Shown here piece after piece: positions 51,361 to 59,733 of a stretch of 64,000 bases of DNA. The first letter of the stretch is position 1; every line of letters starts with the position of its first letter. The stretch spans positions 124,001 through 188,000 of the forward strand of contig CAZFOB010000004.1 of NCBI GenBank assembly GCA_964520325.1, in the 5' to 3' direction. The notes beneath the pieces were generated by a model that ran no database searches, was not told the origin of the DNA, and saw nothing but the letters and a program-made list of their open reading frames with translations. This stretch comes from CAZFOB01 sp964520325 (GTDB lineage: Bacteria > Actinomycetota > JAICYB01). The position numbers were made by a program, and so were the translations under genes.

Positions 51361-52179
51361 TCAGGTGAAGACGAAGTTCATCCGGCCCTGGCCTTTGAGC
51401 AAGCGGCCGAACTGCATGCCGGGAAAGTGGGGGGCCGAGATCGGGATCTCGGTGCCCTCGTACTCCCTCGCGAGCGCTTCCCGCGTGCGCTTGGCGAGCG
51501 CGGGATCGACGTCTCCGACAAGCTCCCATTCGTTCTCGAGCAGCTCGGCCGGACAGTGCACCGCGTCCCCGAGAAGGATCGCGCGCTCGGCCCCCGACGA
51601 GATCACCATCACGGTGTTCCCCGGTGTGTGTCCGGGTGCGTCGCGCACGTCGATGCCGGGAAGGACGTTGGCGTCGCCGTCCCACAGCTCGAACTGGTTC
51701 GCAACAGGATCGAGCCATGCCTTCGTGGGCGGCAGACCGATCGCGTCGGCCATGGGTCCCTGTCCGATGCCCTGGGTCATGAAGTGGTCCCAGTCCTTGG
51801 CGTGGCATCGATACGCCGCATTGGGGAACACCGATCTGCCTTCCACGCTCGACCATCCGATGTGATCGAAGTGCAGATGTGAGAAGAGGACGTCGGTGAC
51901 GTCCTCGGGTTCGTGTCCGAGACCGGCGAGGCTGTCGAGAAGCTTGCCGCCGAGGTCCGGATACCCGTCGACATGGCCCATGCCGACGTCGACGAGCGCA
52001 AGACGGTTCGGCCCCCGCACGCAGAACCCGCCGACCGGCATCTCGATCATGTTGCCGTCGGAGAGGAACTGCTTGTGCGGGATCCATTGCTCTTCGGTGA
52101 CGTTCGGGAAGAACATCGACGCCGGCACCCTGATGACCCCGTCGACGACGGGAAGGATCTCGAAGTCCCCGATGCGCAC
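51361..52179 (-). CDS. MBL-fold metallo-hydrolase
   Basis: A 272-residue metallo-beta-lactamase-fold protein with SHLHFDHIGW (HxHxDH), DAPGHTPGNTVMVI and LLGDAVHCPAEL, and a final SAPHFPGMQFGRLL giving the last His. The pattern resembles lactonase/quorum-quenching-like MBL proteins (AHL lactonase group), but the substrate is unknown. GTG 52179 begins at RIGDFEILPVVDG; upstream residues look non-coding. It lies upstream of arsR in the same direction, but arsR has its own promoter, so they are probably separate units. Confidence 0.82.
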   Translation of the reverse strand: MRIGDFEILPVVDGVIRVPASMFFPNVTEEQWIPHKQFLSDGNMIEMPVGGFCVRGPNRLALVDVGMGHVDGYPDLGGKLLDSLAGLGHEPEDVTDVLFSHLHFDHIGWSSVEGRSVFPNAAYRCHAKDWDHFMTQGIGQGPMADAIGLPPTKAWLDPVANQFELWDGDANVLPGIDVRDAPGHTPGNTVMVISSGAERAILLGDAVHCPAELLENEWELVGDVDPALAKRTREALAREYEGTEIPISAPHFPGMQFGRLLKGQGRMNFVFT

Positions 52180-52215
52180 GGGAGCGATTATCGCGTGGCT
52201 TAGACTTCGGGTGCC

Positions 52216-53013
52216 ATGTCGGACATCCCCGTCGAAGTCGCGCGACTCTGTGAGAACCCGCAGTCGCAAGGCGCGCACTGGCCGTCATCTGAGCTCATCC
52301 GCGGCGACCGTTTCGACATCTGGCTCGGCCCCCCGATCTACCCAGGACTCAGCGTCGTGTTGCATCTGCGCGTGCCGGACGGCGGAGCGGACGGCGCGCT
52401 CGACGAGGTGCGGACGATCCTGCGCGCACGTGGGCGCGACCACGCCAACTGGATGATCGGCTCGTCCGCGACCCCGCGCGACCTGCCCGAGCAGCTGCTC
52501 GGTCTCGGTCTGGTGGACGACATCGATCCCGTTCTCAAGGGCGTGGTGCTCCGGCGTCCACCGGACGCCGGAGATAGTGAGCGCGGAGGGATCGAGGTCG
52601 TGCGCGTCGACCGACGCGAGCAGATGCACGACTTCTTCCGGATCCAGCAGGAGGCGTTCGGAGTGGAGCGCGCCGTTGCGGAGGGCGGCGCGCCGTTCGT
52701 CGACCAGATGTGGGACGACGAGACGTCGATCGACACCATCACCACGTACCTTGCGTTCGTGGACGGCGAACCCGTGGCGACCGCACGCGCGACGTTCACA
52801 CCGGACGGCGTCGTGCTCAACGGCGGGTCGACGCTGCATCGCGCGCGCGGACGCGGCGTCTACCGTGCGCTCGTCACCGCGCGGTGGGAGGACGCCGTCA
52901 CTCGCGGGACGCCGTACCTCACCACGCTCGCGCGTCCGAGCTCGTATCCGATCCTGATGCGCGTCGGCTTCGAGGAGTGCTGCGACGTGCGCGTGCTGAA
53001 CGACGCGTTCTAA
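52216..53013 (+). CDS. GNAT-family acetyltransferase
   Basis: A 265-residue protein with a C-terminal GNAT domain (about 130-265): ARATFTPDGVVLNGGSTLHR, ARGRGVYRALVTARWEDAV (acetyl-CoA loop) and ARPSSYPILMRVGFEECCDV. The N-terminal half (about 1-120) looks like a degenerate second GNAT fold. Substrate unknown. ATG 52216 lies nine bases after a TAGACT box, near-leaderless. It is divergent from the MBL gene and its stop overlaps the convergent coiled-coil gene by 4 bp. Confidence 0.78.
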   Translation: MSDIPVEVARLCENPQSQGAHWPSSELIRGDRFDIWLGPPIYPGLSVVLHLRVPDGGADGALDEVRTILRARGRDHANWMIGSSATPRDLPEQLLGLGLVDDIDPVLKGVVLRRPPDAGDSERGGIEVVRVDRREQMHDFFRIQQEAFGVERAVAEGGAPFVDQMWDDETSIDTITTYLAFVDGEPVATARATFTPDGVVLNGGSTLHRARGRGVYRALVTARWEDAVTRGTPYLTTLARPSSYPILMRVGFEECCDVRVLNDAF

Positions 53014-53354
53014 GCCGGATCGCCGCCGCGCTGCCTGGAGATGCGGGAGCGCAACGCCTTGGGCAACGCAAGCATCGCGTTCTCGACGCCGAGCGTTGCG
53101 CGTTCGATGTTCAGCGCCGCTTCCTCGAGACGGTCGAGGCGGCCGAGAACTGTCGTCATGCTCCCGATGCGGTTCTCGACGTCGTCGAAGACACCGACGA
53201 ACTTGTCGACGACTCCGTTGAGCTTCGCGAGGACGGCGTGGGTCTCCTTGAGGAGTCCGACTACTTCCTGCAAGTGCTTGTCGGCGTTGAGGATGAACTC
53301 GGCGCGCTGCTGCAGGTCCCTGAAAGCCTTGGCGGGGTTGAGTTCTCTGGGCAT
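53010..53354 (-). CDS. Coiled-coil protein of unknown function
   Basis: A 114-residue, almost all-helical protein: ELNPAKAFRDLQQRAEFILN, HLQEVVGLLKETHAVLAKLN, DDVENRIGSMTTVLGRLDRL and NIERATLGVENAMLALPKAL show heptad spacing. The C tail is basic (RSRISRQRGGDPA). No Cys, signal peptide or membrane segment. I recognise no family; such short helical proteins sometimes go with surface polymers or phasins. It converges with the GNAT gene. Confidence 0.6.
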   Translation of the reverse strand: MPRELNPAKAFRDLQQRAEFILNADKHLQEVVGLLKETHAVLAKLNGVVDKFVGVFDDVENRIGSMTTVLGRLDRLEEAALNIERATLGVENAMLALPKALRSRISRQRGGDPA

Positions 53355-53383
53355 TGCGTCACCTTAACGAAACCGCTCCGGGC

Positions 53384-53389
53384 TAGGCT
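53384..53389 (+). promoter_or_regulatory. Leaderless-type -10 box
   Basis: TAGGCT (53384-53389) is followed by seven bases and the ATG at 53397. No -35 box is obvious. It lies 30 bases from the divergent coiled-coil gene start. Confidence 0.45.
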
Positions 53390-53396
53390 CCTGGAA

Positions 53397-53675
53397 ATGC
53401 CCCGTCGCAACCGCCGTCAACCGCCTCCCAGCTCCCCGCGACAGGAGCGCGTCGCAACGCCGATGGGCGCACCGAAAGGCTGGATCGCGCAGCGATACAA
53501 CGCCCGGGAGGCCGGTCCCGATTACACCTGCCCGCACTGCCACCGTCCGGTATCTCGGACGACCGAGCATGTGGTCGCGTGGGAGGTCGAAGAGGGCAGT
53601 CAACATCGCCACTGGCACTCCGTGTGCTGGACGTCGGCCGTCCGGGAGGGGATCGACCGGTACCGATGGGGTTGA
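53397..53675 (+). CDS. Small zinc-binding protein
   Basis: A 92-residue protein with a basic, Pro-rich N tail (PRRNRRQPPPSSPRQER) and a Cys/His core: YTCPHCHRPVSRTTEHVVAW, then GSQHRHWHSVCWTSA. CPHC plus HWHSVC give a treble-clef-like zinc site. Similar small proteins are widespread in Actinomycetota without known function. A nucleic-acid role is possible from the basic tail. ATG 53397 fits the -10 box seven bases upstream. Confidence 0.7.
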   Translation: MPRRNRRQPPPSSPRQERVATPMGAPKGWIAQRYNAREAGPDYTCPHCHRPVSRTTEHVVAWEVEEGSQHRHWHSVCWTSAVREGIDRYRWG

Positions 53676-53709
53676 TCGGCGTGCTGGAGAAGTACGAAGC
53701 GGCGACCGC

Positions 53710-54864
53710 TTAGGTCTTCTTCGCGTCCTTCTCGATGTTGTGATCGTTGATCGACTTCATGATCGCTTCGCCGACCCGAGGCATGAACTGCGAGCGGTTC
53801 TCCGCGGCCCAATCGCGCGACCGCTTGGTGGACGAGGCCTCGCTGTTGATATGCGGCATGACGTACTGCGCGAAGAGCTCATAGGACTTCATCGTGCCGA
53901 GGCGGTCGGCCCAGTCGTGCGCCATGAAGAGGAACGACCCGAACCCGCCTGACTGCTTCTCCAAACGCTCGATCTGCTGGATGGCGTCGTCCGGGGTCCC
54001 GAGCACGGCGAATCCGCTCTCGATCAGCATGTCGATGACTTTGTCGCCTTCAACGCCCGGAGGCACGATGGGAAGGGCGCCGACGTTGGCGAAGTAATCG
54101 ATCCACTGGTCGAGTCCGAACTTTACGTCCTCGCGGGCTTGCTCCCTCGTCGCGGCGATGTGCATCGGCCCGACGAGGCGCCAGCCGTCGCGGTCGACAC
54201 TGGATCCGAACTCGGCAGCGCGGTCCTCCATGATCGACCACGCGTTCGCCATGGCATTGAAGCCTTCCGTCTGCGTAGCGCCGATCGACAGGAGGCTGAG
54301 TCCGTGCTTGCCGGCAAGACGTGGACCGGATGGCGACACCATCGCGGCAACGCCGACCTCGAACCGGGGCCGGGTGTACGGAAGGACCTGCAAGCGAGCA
54401 TCGCGGAGCTTGAACCAGTCGGTCTCGATGTTCACCGTCTCGCCGTCGAGCAAGAGCAGGATCGCTTCGAGCGACTCCTCCATCATGCGGCGCTGGTCGA
54501 CGGGATCGATGCCCATCATGTAGGCGTCTGACGGCAGCGCTCCGGGGCCGACGCCGAACATGAAGCGTCCTCGTGTGAGGTGGTCGAGCAGGACCAGCCG
54601 GTCGGCCAGGATCAACGGGTGGTGGTAGGGCAGCGAGCTCACGCCGGTGCCGAGCTTGATGTTGCGCGTCCGCTCGGCCGCTGCGGCGATGAAGACCTCG
54701 GGCGAGGCGATGATCTCGTAGCCGGCTGAGTGATGCTCGCCGATCCACGCCTCGTCGAACCCGAGATGGTCGAGCCACTGGATCAGCTCGAGATCGCGGT
54801 GCAGCGCCAGATTTGGATTCTGACCGTGTGGGTGGAACGGGGCGAGGAAGATGCCGAATCGCAT
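53710..54864 (-). CDS. LLM-class flavin-dependent oxidoreductase (luciferase-like)
   Basis: A 384-residue luciferase-like monooxygenase: MRFGIFLAPFHPHGQNPNLA, WLDHLGFDEAWIGEHHSAGY, RGRFMFGVGPGALPSDAYMM and GHGLSLLSIGA-like flavin segment, with DNHN-type C terminus. It would use F420 or FMN with oxygen or an alcohol substrate; actinobacterial members are often F420-dependent. Specific substrate unknown. ATG 54864 starts at the first strand. No ribosome site is clear. Confidence 0.87.
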   Translation of the reverse strand: MRFGIFLAPFHPHGQNPNLALHRDLELIQWLDHLGFDEAWIGEHHSAGYEIIASPEVFIAAAAERTRNIKLGTGVSSLPYHHPLILADRLVLLDHLTRGRFMFGVGPGALPSDAYMMGIDPVDQRRMMEESLEAILLLLDGETVNIETDWFKLRDARLQVLPYTRPRFEVGVAAMVSPSGPRLAGKHGLSLLSIGATQTEGFNAMANAWSIMEDRAAEFGSSVDRDGWRLVGPMHIAATREQAREDVKFGLDQWIDYFANVGALPIVPPGVEGDKVIDMLIESGFAVLGTPDDAIQQIERLEKQSGGFGSFLFMAHDWADRLGTMKSYELFAQYVMPHINSEASSTKRSRDWAAENRSQFMPRVGEAIMKSINDHNIEKDAKKT

Positions 54865-54949
54865 GCGACAGTGTGCCTGTCAGATAGCGCCCCGAGTCAA
54901 ATGTGGCTGCCACCAGAAAGCGGCCCGGGGGCGGCCGGGTGCCGTGCGT

Positions 54950-55780
54950 TCAGCGGCCCGGAAATGCGTTCGGGAAGCACGCCGTTGTGGTCTGCTGCGC
55001 GTTGCCAGCCTTGACTTGGTTGGCCGGCGGTCTGGTGATGCTCAGCGGCTTGCCGTAGTCGAGGAAATCGATCGTCATCGTGAGGGAGTAGCCGCGTCCC
55101 GCAGTGATCCCGAAGGTCAGTCGACGGATGCGGTCGGTCTCGTCGAGGTAGGCGGCCACCGGCACGGTGCCCTTGAAGCCGGCGAGAGCCGGGTTGTCCT
55201 TCGCTTGCGCCACGAGGTCGGCGATGCCGACGTTGGCTCCGTACTTCGTGGTCTTGACGCCCCCAACCACCTCGGTCCCCAGCTTCTCGAGTTCGGAGAA
55301 GAAGCCGGCTTCGTCCTCGTACAGCTGATCGGGGCGGATCTGGAAGCTCTGGTTGCCGAGGAGGTTCTTCGCGTCGGTGCGCAGCCACGACGCACCGATC
55401 GTGGCGCGACGAGACGGGTGGACGCTGACAAAGAAGTCGTCTCCGGCCGCGACGTAGGTGCACTTGGCGTTGATCCCAGGAGCCTTGATGGTGGTCACGA
55501 ATCGAGACAGACCAGCCTTGATGTCGACCGCGCCTTCGAAGCTGAAGGGTGAGCCGGCACCGAAGCTCTCAGTGCCCGGGCCCGTGAACTTCTGCGTCAT
55601 CGTGAAGCGGAACGTATTGCCCTTCTCGGCGGCGGCCCGAGTGAGTGAGAGGAGGTCGTTGCCTGCATCAGCTCCGCGGTTGGCGAGGCCGCTCAGTGCA
55701 ACGACGAGGCAGACGAATGCTGCAACGAGGACGAGGCCACCCTCAGATCGTCCCTTCGTCCGAAAGTCGAGCGATCTCAT
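54950..55780 (-). CDS. Secreted LppX/LprG-like protein
   Basis: A 276-residue exported protein. A basic N region (RSLDFRTKGRSEGG) precedes a hydrophobic signal (LVLVAAFVCLVVALSGLA); there is no lipobox Cys. The mature chain shows long beta strands (TFRFTMTQKFTGPG, SRFVTTIKAPG, TIDFLDYGKPLSITRPP) typical of the LolA-like half-barrel of LppX/LprAFG proteins, which carry lipids outside the membrane in actinobacteria. Two Cys (NAKCTYVA and TTTACFPN) could form a disulfide. The start overlaps the CoA-transferase gene end by 38 bp. Confidence 0.65.
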   Translation of the reverse strand: MRSLDFRTKGRSEGGLVLVAAFVCLVVALSGLANRGADAGNDLLSLTRAAAEKGNTFRFTMTQKFTGPGTESFGAGSPFSFEGAVDIKAGLSRFVTTIKAPGINAKCTYVAAGDDFFVSVHPSRRATIGASWLRTDAKNLLGNQSFQIRPDQLYEDEAGFFSELEKLGTEVVGGVKTTKYGANVGIADLVAQAKDNPALAGFKGTVPVAAYLDETDRIRRLTFGITAGRGYSLTMTIDFLDYGKPLSITRPPANQVKAGNAQQTTTACFPNAFPGR

Positions 55781-56939
55781 CGTCCGACAACCCTAGCTCC
55801 GAGTACACGGAAGCGTTGTCCGAACCGAGCTCGCTCGAGCCGGCGTGGAGGATCCGGCCGGGAGTTTTCGAGAACCGCGGATGCACGCCCTGCATGCGGA
55901 TCGGCCCCCAATCCGCATCGTCGATCGTCGCGATCGATCCGCGCGCTTGCACGTGCGGATCGTCCATGAACTCGGACACGTCGTAGATCGGCGCCAGCGC
56001 CGCATCGTGCTCCTCGAAGATCGCAACGGCCTCGTCGCGCGTGTGAGCCGACATCCACTCCGCGATGATCGCGTCGAGCACGTCGCCGTTGGCGAGGCGG
56101 TCGCGATTGGTCGCGAAGCGTGGATCGTCCTTGAGCTCCGGACGATCGATCGCGTCGAAGGTTCGCATGGCAACGCGCTGGGCCGACGCCGACAGACCTA
56201 CCCACGTGTCGTCCGAGCATCGATAGGCGTTGCGGGGTGAGGAGTACGGCAGGCGCGATCCCATCCGCGGTTGCAGGTATCCCTGTTGATCCCATGCCAG
56301 CGGCAGGGGGCCGAGGAGTTGCATGAGCGACTCGTAGAGCGAAAGGTCGAGCACCTGTCCGGTGCCGCCGCGCGCGTCGCGCCAGTACAGCGCCGCGAGC
56401 GTCGCCCACGTGCCGACGAGTCCGGTGACTTCGTCGGCGAGTGCGATCGGCGGGAGCAGCGGTGGACCGCCGGGCTCACCAGTGATCGACGCAAGTCCCG
56501 ACATCGCTTCCGCGAGCGTCGCGAAGCCCGGACGCTTGGCGTATGGGCCGTCCTGTCCGAATCCGGTGACACGAACGATCACCAGGCCGGGGTTGCTCAG
56601 GTGCAGCGAGTCGGGCGACAGGTTCCAGCGCTCGAGCGTGCCCGGACGGAAGTTCTCGATGAGGACGTCGGCCTGCTCGATGAGCTTGCGTGCGATGTCC
56701 TGTCCCTCTTCGCGCGAGAGATCGAGCGTGATACACCGCTTGTTTCGAGAAACGAGCTTCCAGTAGCACGACACACCGTCGTTGCTGTCGCCGAGATGCC
56801 GCGTGTCGTCGCCGCGCGCTGGATGCTCGATCTTGATGACGTCGGCTCCCATGTCGCCGAGGTACATGGCGATGCGCGGCCCGGCGATGACCGTCGAGGC
56901 ATCGATAACGCGAAGCCCTTCGAGGGCGAGAGGAGTCAT
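55743..56939 (-). CDS. Class III (CaiB/BaiF) CoA-transferase
   Basis: A 398-residue family III CoA-transferase: LALEGLRVIDASTVIAGPRI, LGDMGADVIKIEHPARGDDT, SRNKRCITLDLSREEGQDIA, ADVLIENFRPGTLERWNL and GQVLDLSLYESLMQLLGPL. The Asp in NRDD-like position used to form the acyl-enzyme is expected in ADEVTG. Members include succinyl-CoA:mesaconate/citramalate transferases, so a role in the ethylmalonyl-CoA pathway is possible, but others act on carnitine or oxalate. ATG 56939 overlaps the DUF402 gene by 4 bp, so it shares an operon with ccr. Confidence 0.87.
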   Translation of the reverse strand: MTPLALEGLRVIDASTVIAGPRIAMYLGDMGADVIKIEHPARGDDTRHLGDSNDGVSCYWKLVSRNKRCITLDLSREEGQDIARKLIEQADVLIENFRPGTLERWNLSPDSLHLSNPGLVIVRVTGFGQDGPYAKRPGFATLAEAMSGLASITGEPGGPPLLPPIALADEVTGLVGTWATLAALYWRDARGGTGQVLDLSLYESLMQLLGPLPLAWDQQGYLQPRMGSRLPYSSPRNAYRCSDDTWVGLSASAQRVAMRTFDAIDRPELKDDPRFATNRDRLANGDVLDAIIAEWMSAHTRDEAVAIFEEHDAALAPIYDVSEFMDDPHVQARGSIATIDDADWGPIRMQGVHPRFSKTPGRILHAGSSELGSDNASVYSELGLSDDEIARLSDEGTI

Positions 56940-57544
56940 GGACGAAGAGGGTACGAGGCGACGTCGTCCCAGCCGTCGGGCAGCGTCGGGATCGGCAATG
57001 ACGGATCGGGGGCCCAGTCGCGCCAGTCGCGCCACCAGATGTTGCCTGACTCGACGAGCTCGATGACGGCCTCGCCGTTGCGCCGGAACGACTCGGCTTC
57101 CTCCGCCGTGTACATGCCCAGTCCCACAGTGGCCACCATCTCGTGCTCGTCCTTCCACATCCACGACGACAGATCCTCGCCGACGATGAGGTCGAGCGTG
57201 TGGTCGCGCGTGTCGTAGCCGATCGGTGTCCATCGGAGTGCATCCTGCAGGTTGACGTACCAGCACACGAATGCGCCGGCCTCGTTCCAGAACCCCATGA
57301 CCGAGTACGGATCGTCCGGACGGACCAACACGAGTGCGTTGTGCTCGACCCATGCCTTCTTCCCCCACACGAGCTCGCCCCGGCCGAACTCATCGATGAT
57401 CGTCTCCCGGCTGCTCGCCATCGCCCCGTAGAACTCTGTTCCGATTGCGAGGTACGACGCGAGGACGCCGTCTGTATGTGAGACGACCGTCAGGGGACGC
57501 GCAAAGAACACCGAACCGAAGAAGACCCCGCGTTCGACGATCAC
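56936..57544 (-). CDS. DUF402-domain protein
   Basis: About 202 residues, resembling DUF402/FomD-like proteins: AWVEHNALVLVRPDDPYSVM, GAFVCWYVNLQDALRWTPIG, YDTRDHTLDLIVGEDLSSWM and TAEEAESFRRNGEAVIELV. The Asp/Glu-rich Y-D-DLxVD-like core of the family (DHTLDLIV) is visible; FomD hydrolyses CMP-phosphonates, and others are unknown nucleotide phosphatases. The only usual start is GTG 57544, but the family motif WRPG lies just upstream in frame without an ATG, GTG or TTG, so the true start may be non-standard or a base may be missing. Confidence 0.7.
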   Translation of the reverse strand: MIVERGVFFGSVFFARPLTVVSHTDGVLASYLAIGTEFYGAMASSRETIIDEFGRGELVWGKKAWVEHNALVLVRPDDPYSVMGFWNEAGAFVCWYVNLQDALRWTPIGYDTRDHTLDLIVGEDLSSWMWKDEHEMVATVGLGMYTAEEAESFRRNGEAVIELVESGNIWWRDWRDWAPDPSLPIPTLPDGWDDVASYPLRP

Positions 57545-57566
57545 GGCGCCGGGACGCCAGCGTGGC

Positions 57567-58808
57567 TCAGACGTCGAGATCGGTGAGTCCTCGTTCGCCG
57601 ACGCCGACGAGAGCCGCCATGTTGCCTTCGTTGTGTTTGTTCTCGTGCATGAGCTGGTGCGGCTTCCAGATCTCCTCGAAGCTGAACACATCACCGAGGC
57701 ATGGATCGATCTTGCCGGCGACCACGAGCTCGTTGAACGCGTACGCATCGTCGTCGTTGGCGAAGTGCGAGCCCTGTAGCCGCTTCTGACGCATCCACAG
57801 GTAGCGCAGATCGACGTCGGCGTTGAAGCCCGTCGTGCCGGCACAGATGACGACCATGCCGCCGCTGTCGACGACGAAGATGGATGTCGGGACGGTGTCC
57901 TGTCCCGGATGCTCGAAGACGATGCGCGGTGAGCGGCGCTCGCCGAGCACGTCCCAGAGCGCCTTGCCGAACGCTCGACACCCCTTGGACCACTCGCCGT
58001 ATGCGGCATCGTCGGTCCAGTCGGGCATGCGTCCCCAGTGAGAGAAGTTCTTGCGGTTGATGTAGCCCTTCGCGCCGAGCTTCTTCGTGAACTCGCCGCG
58101 ATTCTCCGACGACACGACGGTGACGGGGATGCCACCGCGCTCGCGCACGATCTGCGTGGCCATCGAGCCGAGGCCGCCGGATCCGCCCCAGACGAGCACG
58201 ACATCGTCCGGTTGGACGGTGTGCGGTGCCCATCCCATGAGCATCCTCCATGCGGTGCAGCCGACGAGGCCGTAGGCGGCCGAGGCCTCCCACGACAGTT
58301 CTGGCGGCTTCTGCATGCACTGATGCGCCTGCACTTTCGTGAACTGCGCGAACGATCCCCAGTTCGATTCGTATCCCCAGATCCGGTAGCTCGGGTGAAA
58401 CATCGGGTCGGTCCCGTCGGGGATGGCGTCGACGTCCCATTGTCCGCAGTGGATGACGACGCGGTCGCCGACCTTCACGTTCGTCACGTTGTCGCCGGCC
58501 CTGTAGACGATCCCGGATGCATCCGACCCGCCGATGTGGAAGTCGGTCGGTTCGTTGAAGCGGGCGTGCGCCTCGCACACATTGACCGGCACGCCGCGCG
58601 CCGCCCAGACGTTGTTGTAGTTGATCCCGGCCGCACCGACGAAGACCAGGACGTCGTCCGGTCCGATGTCGGGAACCTCGACCTGCTCGACCTTGAATGC
58701 GTCCTTGGGCTCACCGAACCGATCGGGACGGATGACCTGTGCCCACATCTTTGCAGGCACCTCGCCGAGCGGGGGCGCGGCTCCGATGTCGTAGATGTCT
58801 TTGGCCAT
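57567..58808 (-). CDS. ccr: Crotonyl-CoA carboxylase/reductase
   Basis: A 413-residue MDR-family enzyme: [80 protein letters not shown] and [20 protein letters not shown] (NADPH site), with [14 protein letters not shown]. These are the diagnostic Ccr blocks. It reductively carboxylates crotonyl-CoA to ethylmalonyl-CoA. ATG 58808 has AGGAG about nine bases upstream. Slightly shorter than many homologues. With ecm it makes two key steps of the ethylmalonyl-CoA pathway. A pure crotonyl-CoA reductase (no CO2) is the alternative. Confidence 0.88.
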   Translation of the reverse strand: MAKDIYDIGAAPPLGEVPAKMWAQVIRPDRFGEPKDAFKVEQVEVPDIGPDDVLVFVGAAGINYNNVWAARGVPVNVCEAHARFNEPTDFHIGGSDASGIVYRAGDNVTNVKVGDRVVIHCGQWDVDAIPDGTDPMFHPSYRIWGYESNWGSFAQFTKVQAHQCMQKPPELSWEASAAYGLVGCTAWRMLMGWAPHTVQPDDVVLVWGGSGGLGSMATQIVRERGGIPVTVVSSENRGEFTKKLGAKGYINRKNFSHWGRMPDWTDDAAYGEWSKGCRAFGKALWDVLGERRSPRIVFEHPGQDTVPTSIFVVDSGGMVVICAGTTGFNADVDLRYLWMRQKRLQGSHFANDDDAYAFNELVVAGKIDPCLGDVFSFEEIWKPHQLMHENKHNEGNMAALVGVGERGLTDLDV

Positions 58809-58848
58809 GTGTGTCGCTCCTGTCTGGTTGTGGCTCGACGTTATCGCA

Positions 58849-59730
58849 CTAGCCCTCGCGCGAGTCCGCGCGCGTTCGGGCCGGTCTGATCTCGACGATC
58901 AGCATGCCCGACAGGATCAGGGCCGCGCCGATCCATGCACGTCCGGGGAGCCGTTCGTCCGCGAGCACGTACGCCGCCAGAGCGGCGAACGGTGCCTCCA
59001 TCGAGAAGATCACAGCCGCGCGCGTGGGCGAGATGCGCTTCTGCGCCCAGGTCTGCACGCCGATCCCGAACACGCTCGAACCGAGCGCGGTGGTGAGGAT
59101 CGCCATCCACACTGCCGACCCTTGCGGAGCGACGACTCCCTGCGTCGGTGTGAGCACGGCGAAGAAGACCGCAGAGACGCCTAGTTGCTGGATGGTGAGC
59201 ACGCGAGTGTCCATCTCCGGTGCGTACCTGGCAAGGGTGACGATCTGTCCCGCGTAGATGACGGCGCTGGCGAGCACGAGAAGATCGCCCTCGTTGAAGC
59301 TCGCGCGTCCTTGCGAGATGCGCAGGCTCATCAAGGCCAGACCGGTGGTGGTGAGCGCAACGCCGAACACCGTGATCGCTTGCGGTCGCCGGCGCAGAAC
59401 GATCGAGGAAAGGATCGGTGTGAACACGACGTAGAGACCGGTGATGAATCCGGCGTTGGTGGATAGCGTGCGCTGGAGTCCGAGCGTTTGGAATGCGTGT
59501 CCCAGAGCGAGCAAGGTTCCGGCCAAGAGGCCCGCTCGAAGGCCTGTTCGTAACGCGTCGCGCGCGGCTTTGCGCCAGATGGCGGCGAGGACCAATGTCG
59601 CGATCGTGAACCGGATCGCCAGGAACTCGAACGCCGGGATGTCGTCGAGCGCGTCCTTGACGATCGGGAACGTGGTGCCCCAGATGAAAGCGGCGCCGAG
59701 GAGCGCGAGCCCCGGGACGAGCTGACTCAC
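58849..59730 (-). CDS. EamA/DMT-family transporter
   Basis: A 293-residue membrane protein with about ten helices and two EamA repeats: [20 protein letters not shown] and [17 protein letters not shown] begin the first; [20 protein letters not shown] the second. [20 protein letters not shown] and [20 protein letters not shown] are typical near the end of DMT exporters. Substrate unknown (metabolite efflux). The start ATG at 59730 is 3 bp after the ggt stop, so it may export a product of that enzyme. Confidence 0.9.
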   Translation of the reverse strand: MSQLVPGLALLGAAFIWGTTFPIVKDALDDIPAFEFLAIRFTIATLVLAAIWRKAARDALRTGLRAGLLAGTLLALGHAFQTLGLQRTLSTNAGFITGLYVVFTPILSSIVLRRRPQAITVFGVALTTTGLALMSLRISQGRASFNEGDLLVLASAVIYAGQIVTLARYAPEMDTRVLTIQQLGVSAVFFAVLTPTQGVVAPQGSAVWMAILTTALGSSVFGIGVQTWAQKRISPTRAAVIFSMEAPFAALAAYVLADERLPGRAWIGAALILSGMLIVEIRPARTRADSREG

Positions 59731-59733
59731 GTT

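Noticed and set aside
53698..53710. AGCGG-CGA-CCGCT as a terminator between convergent genes
   Set aside because: Only five base pairs with no T run, and it runs into the stop codon of the flavin oxidoreductase gene; too weak to annotate.
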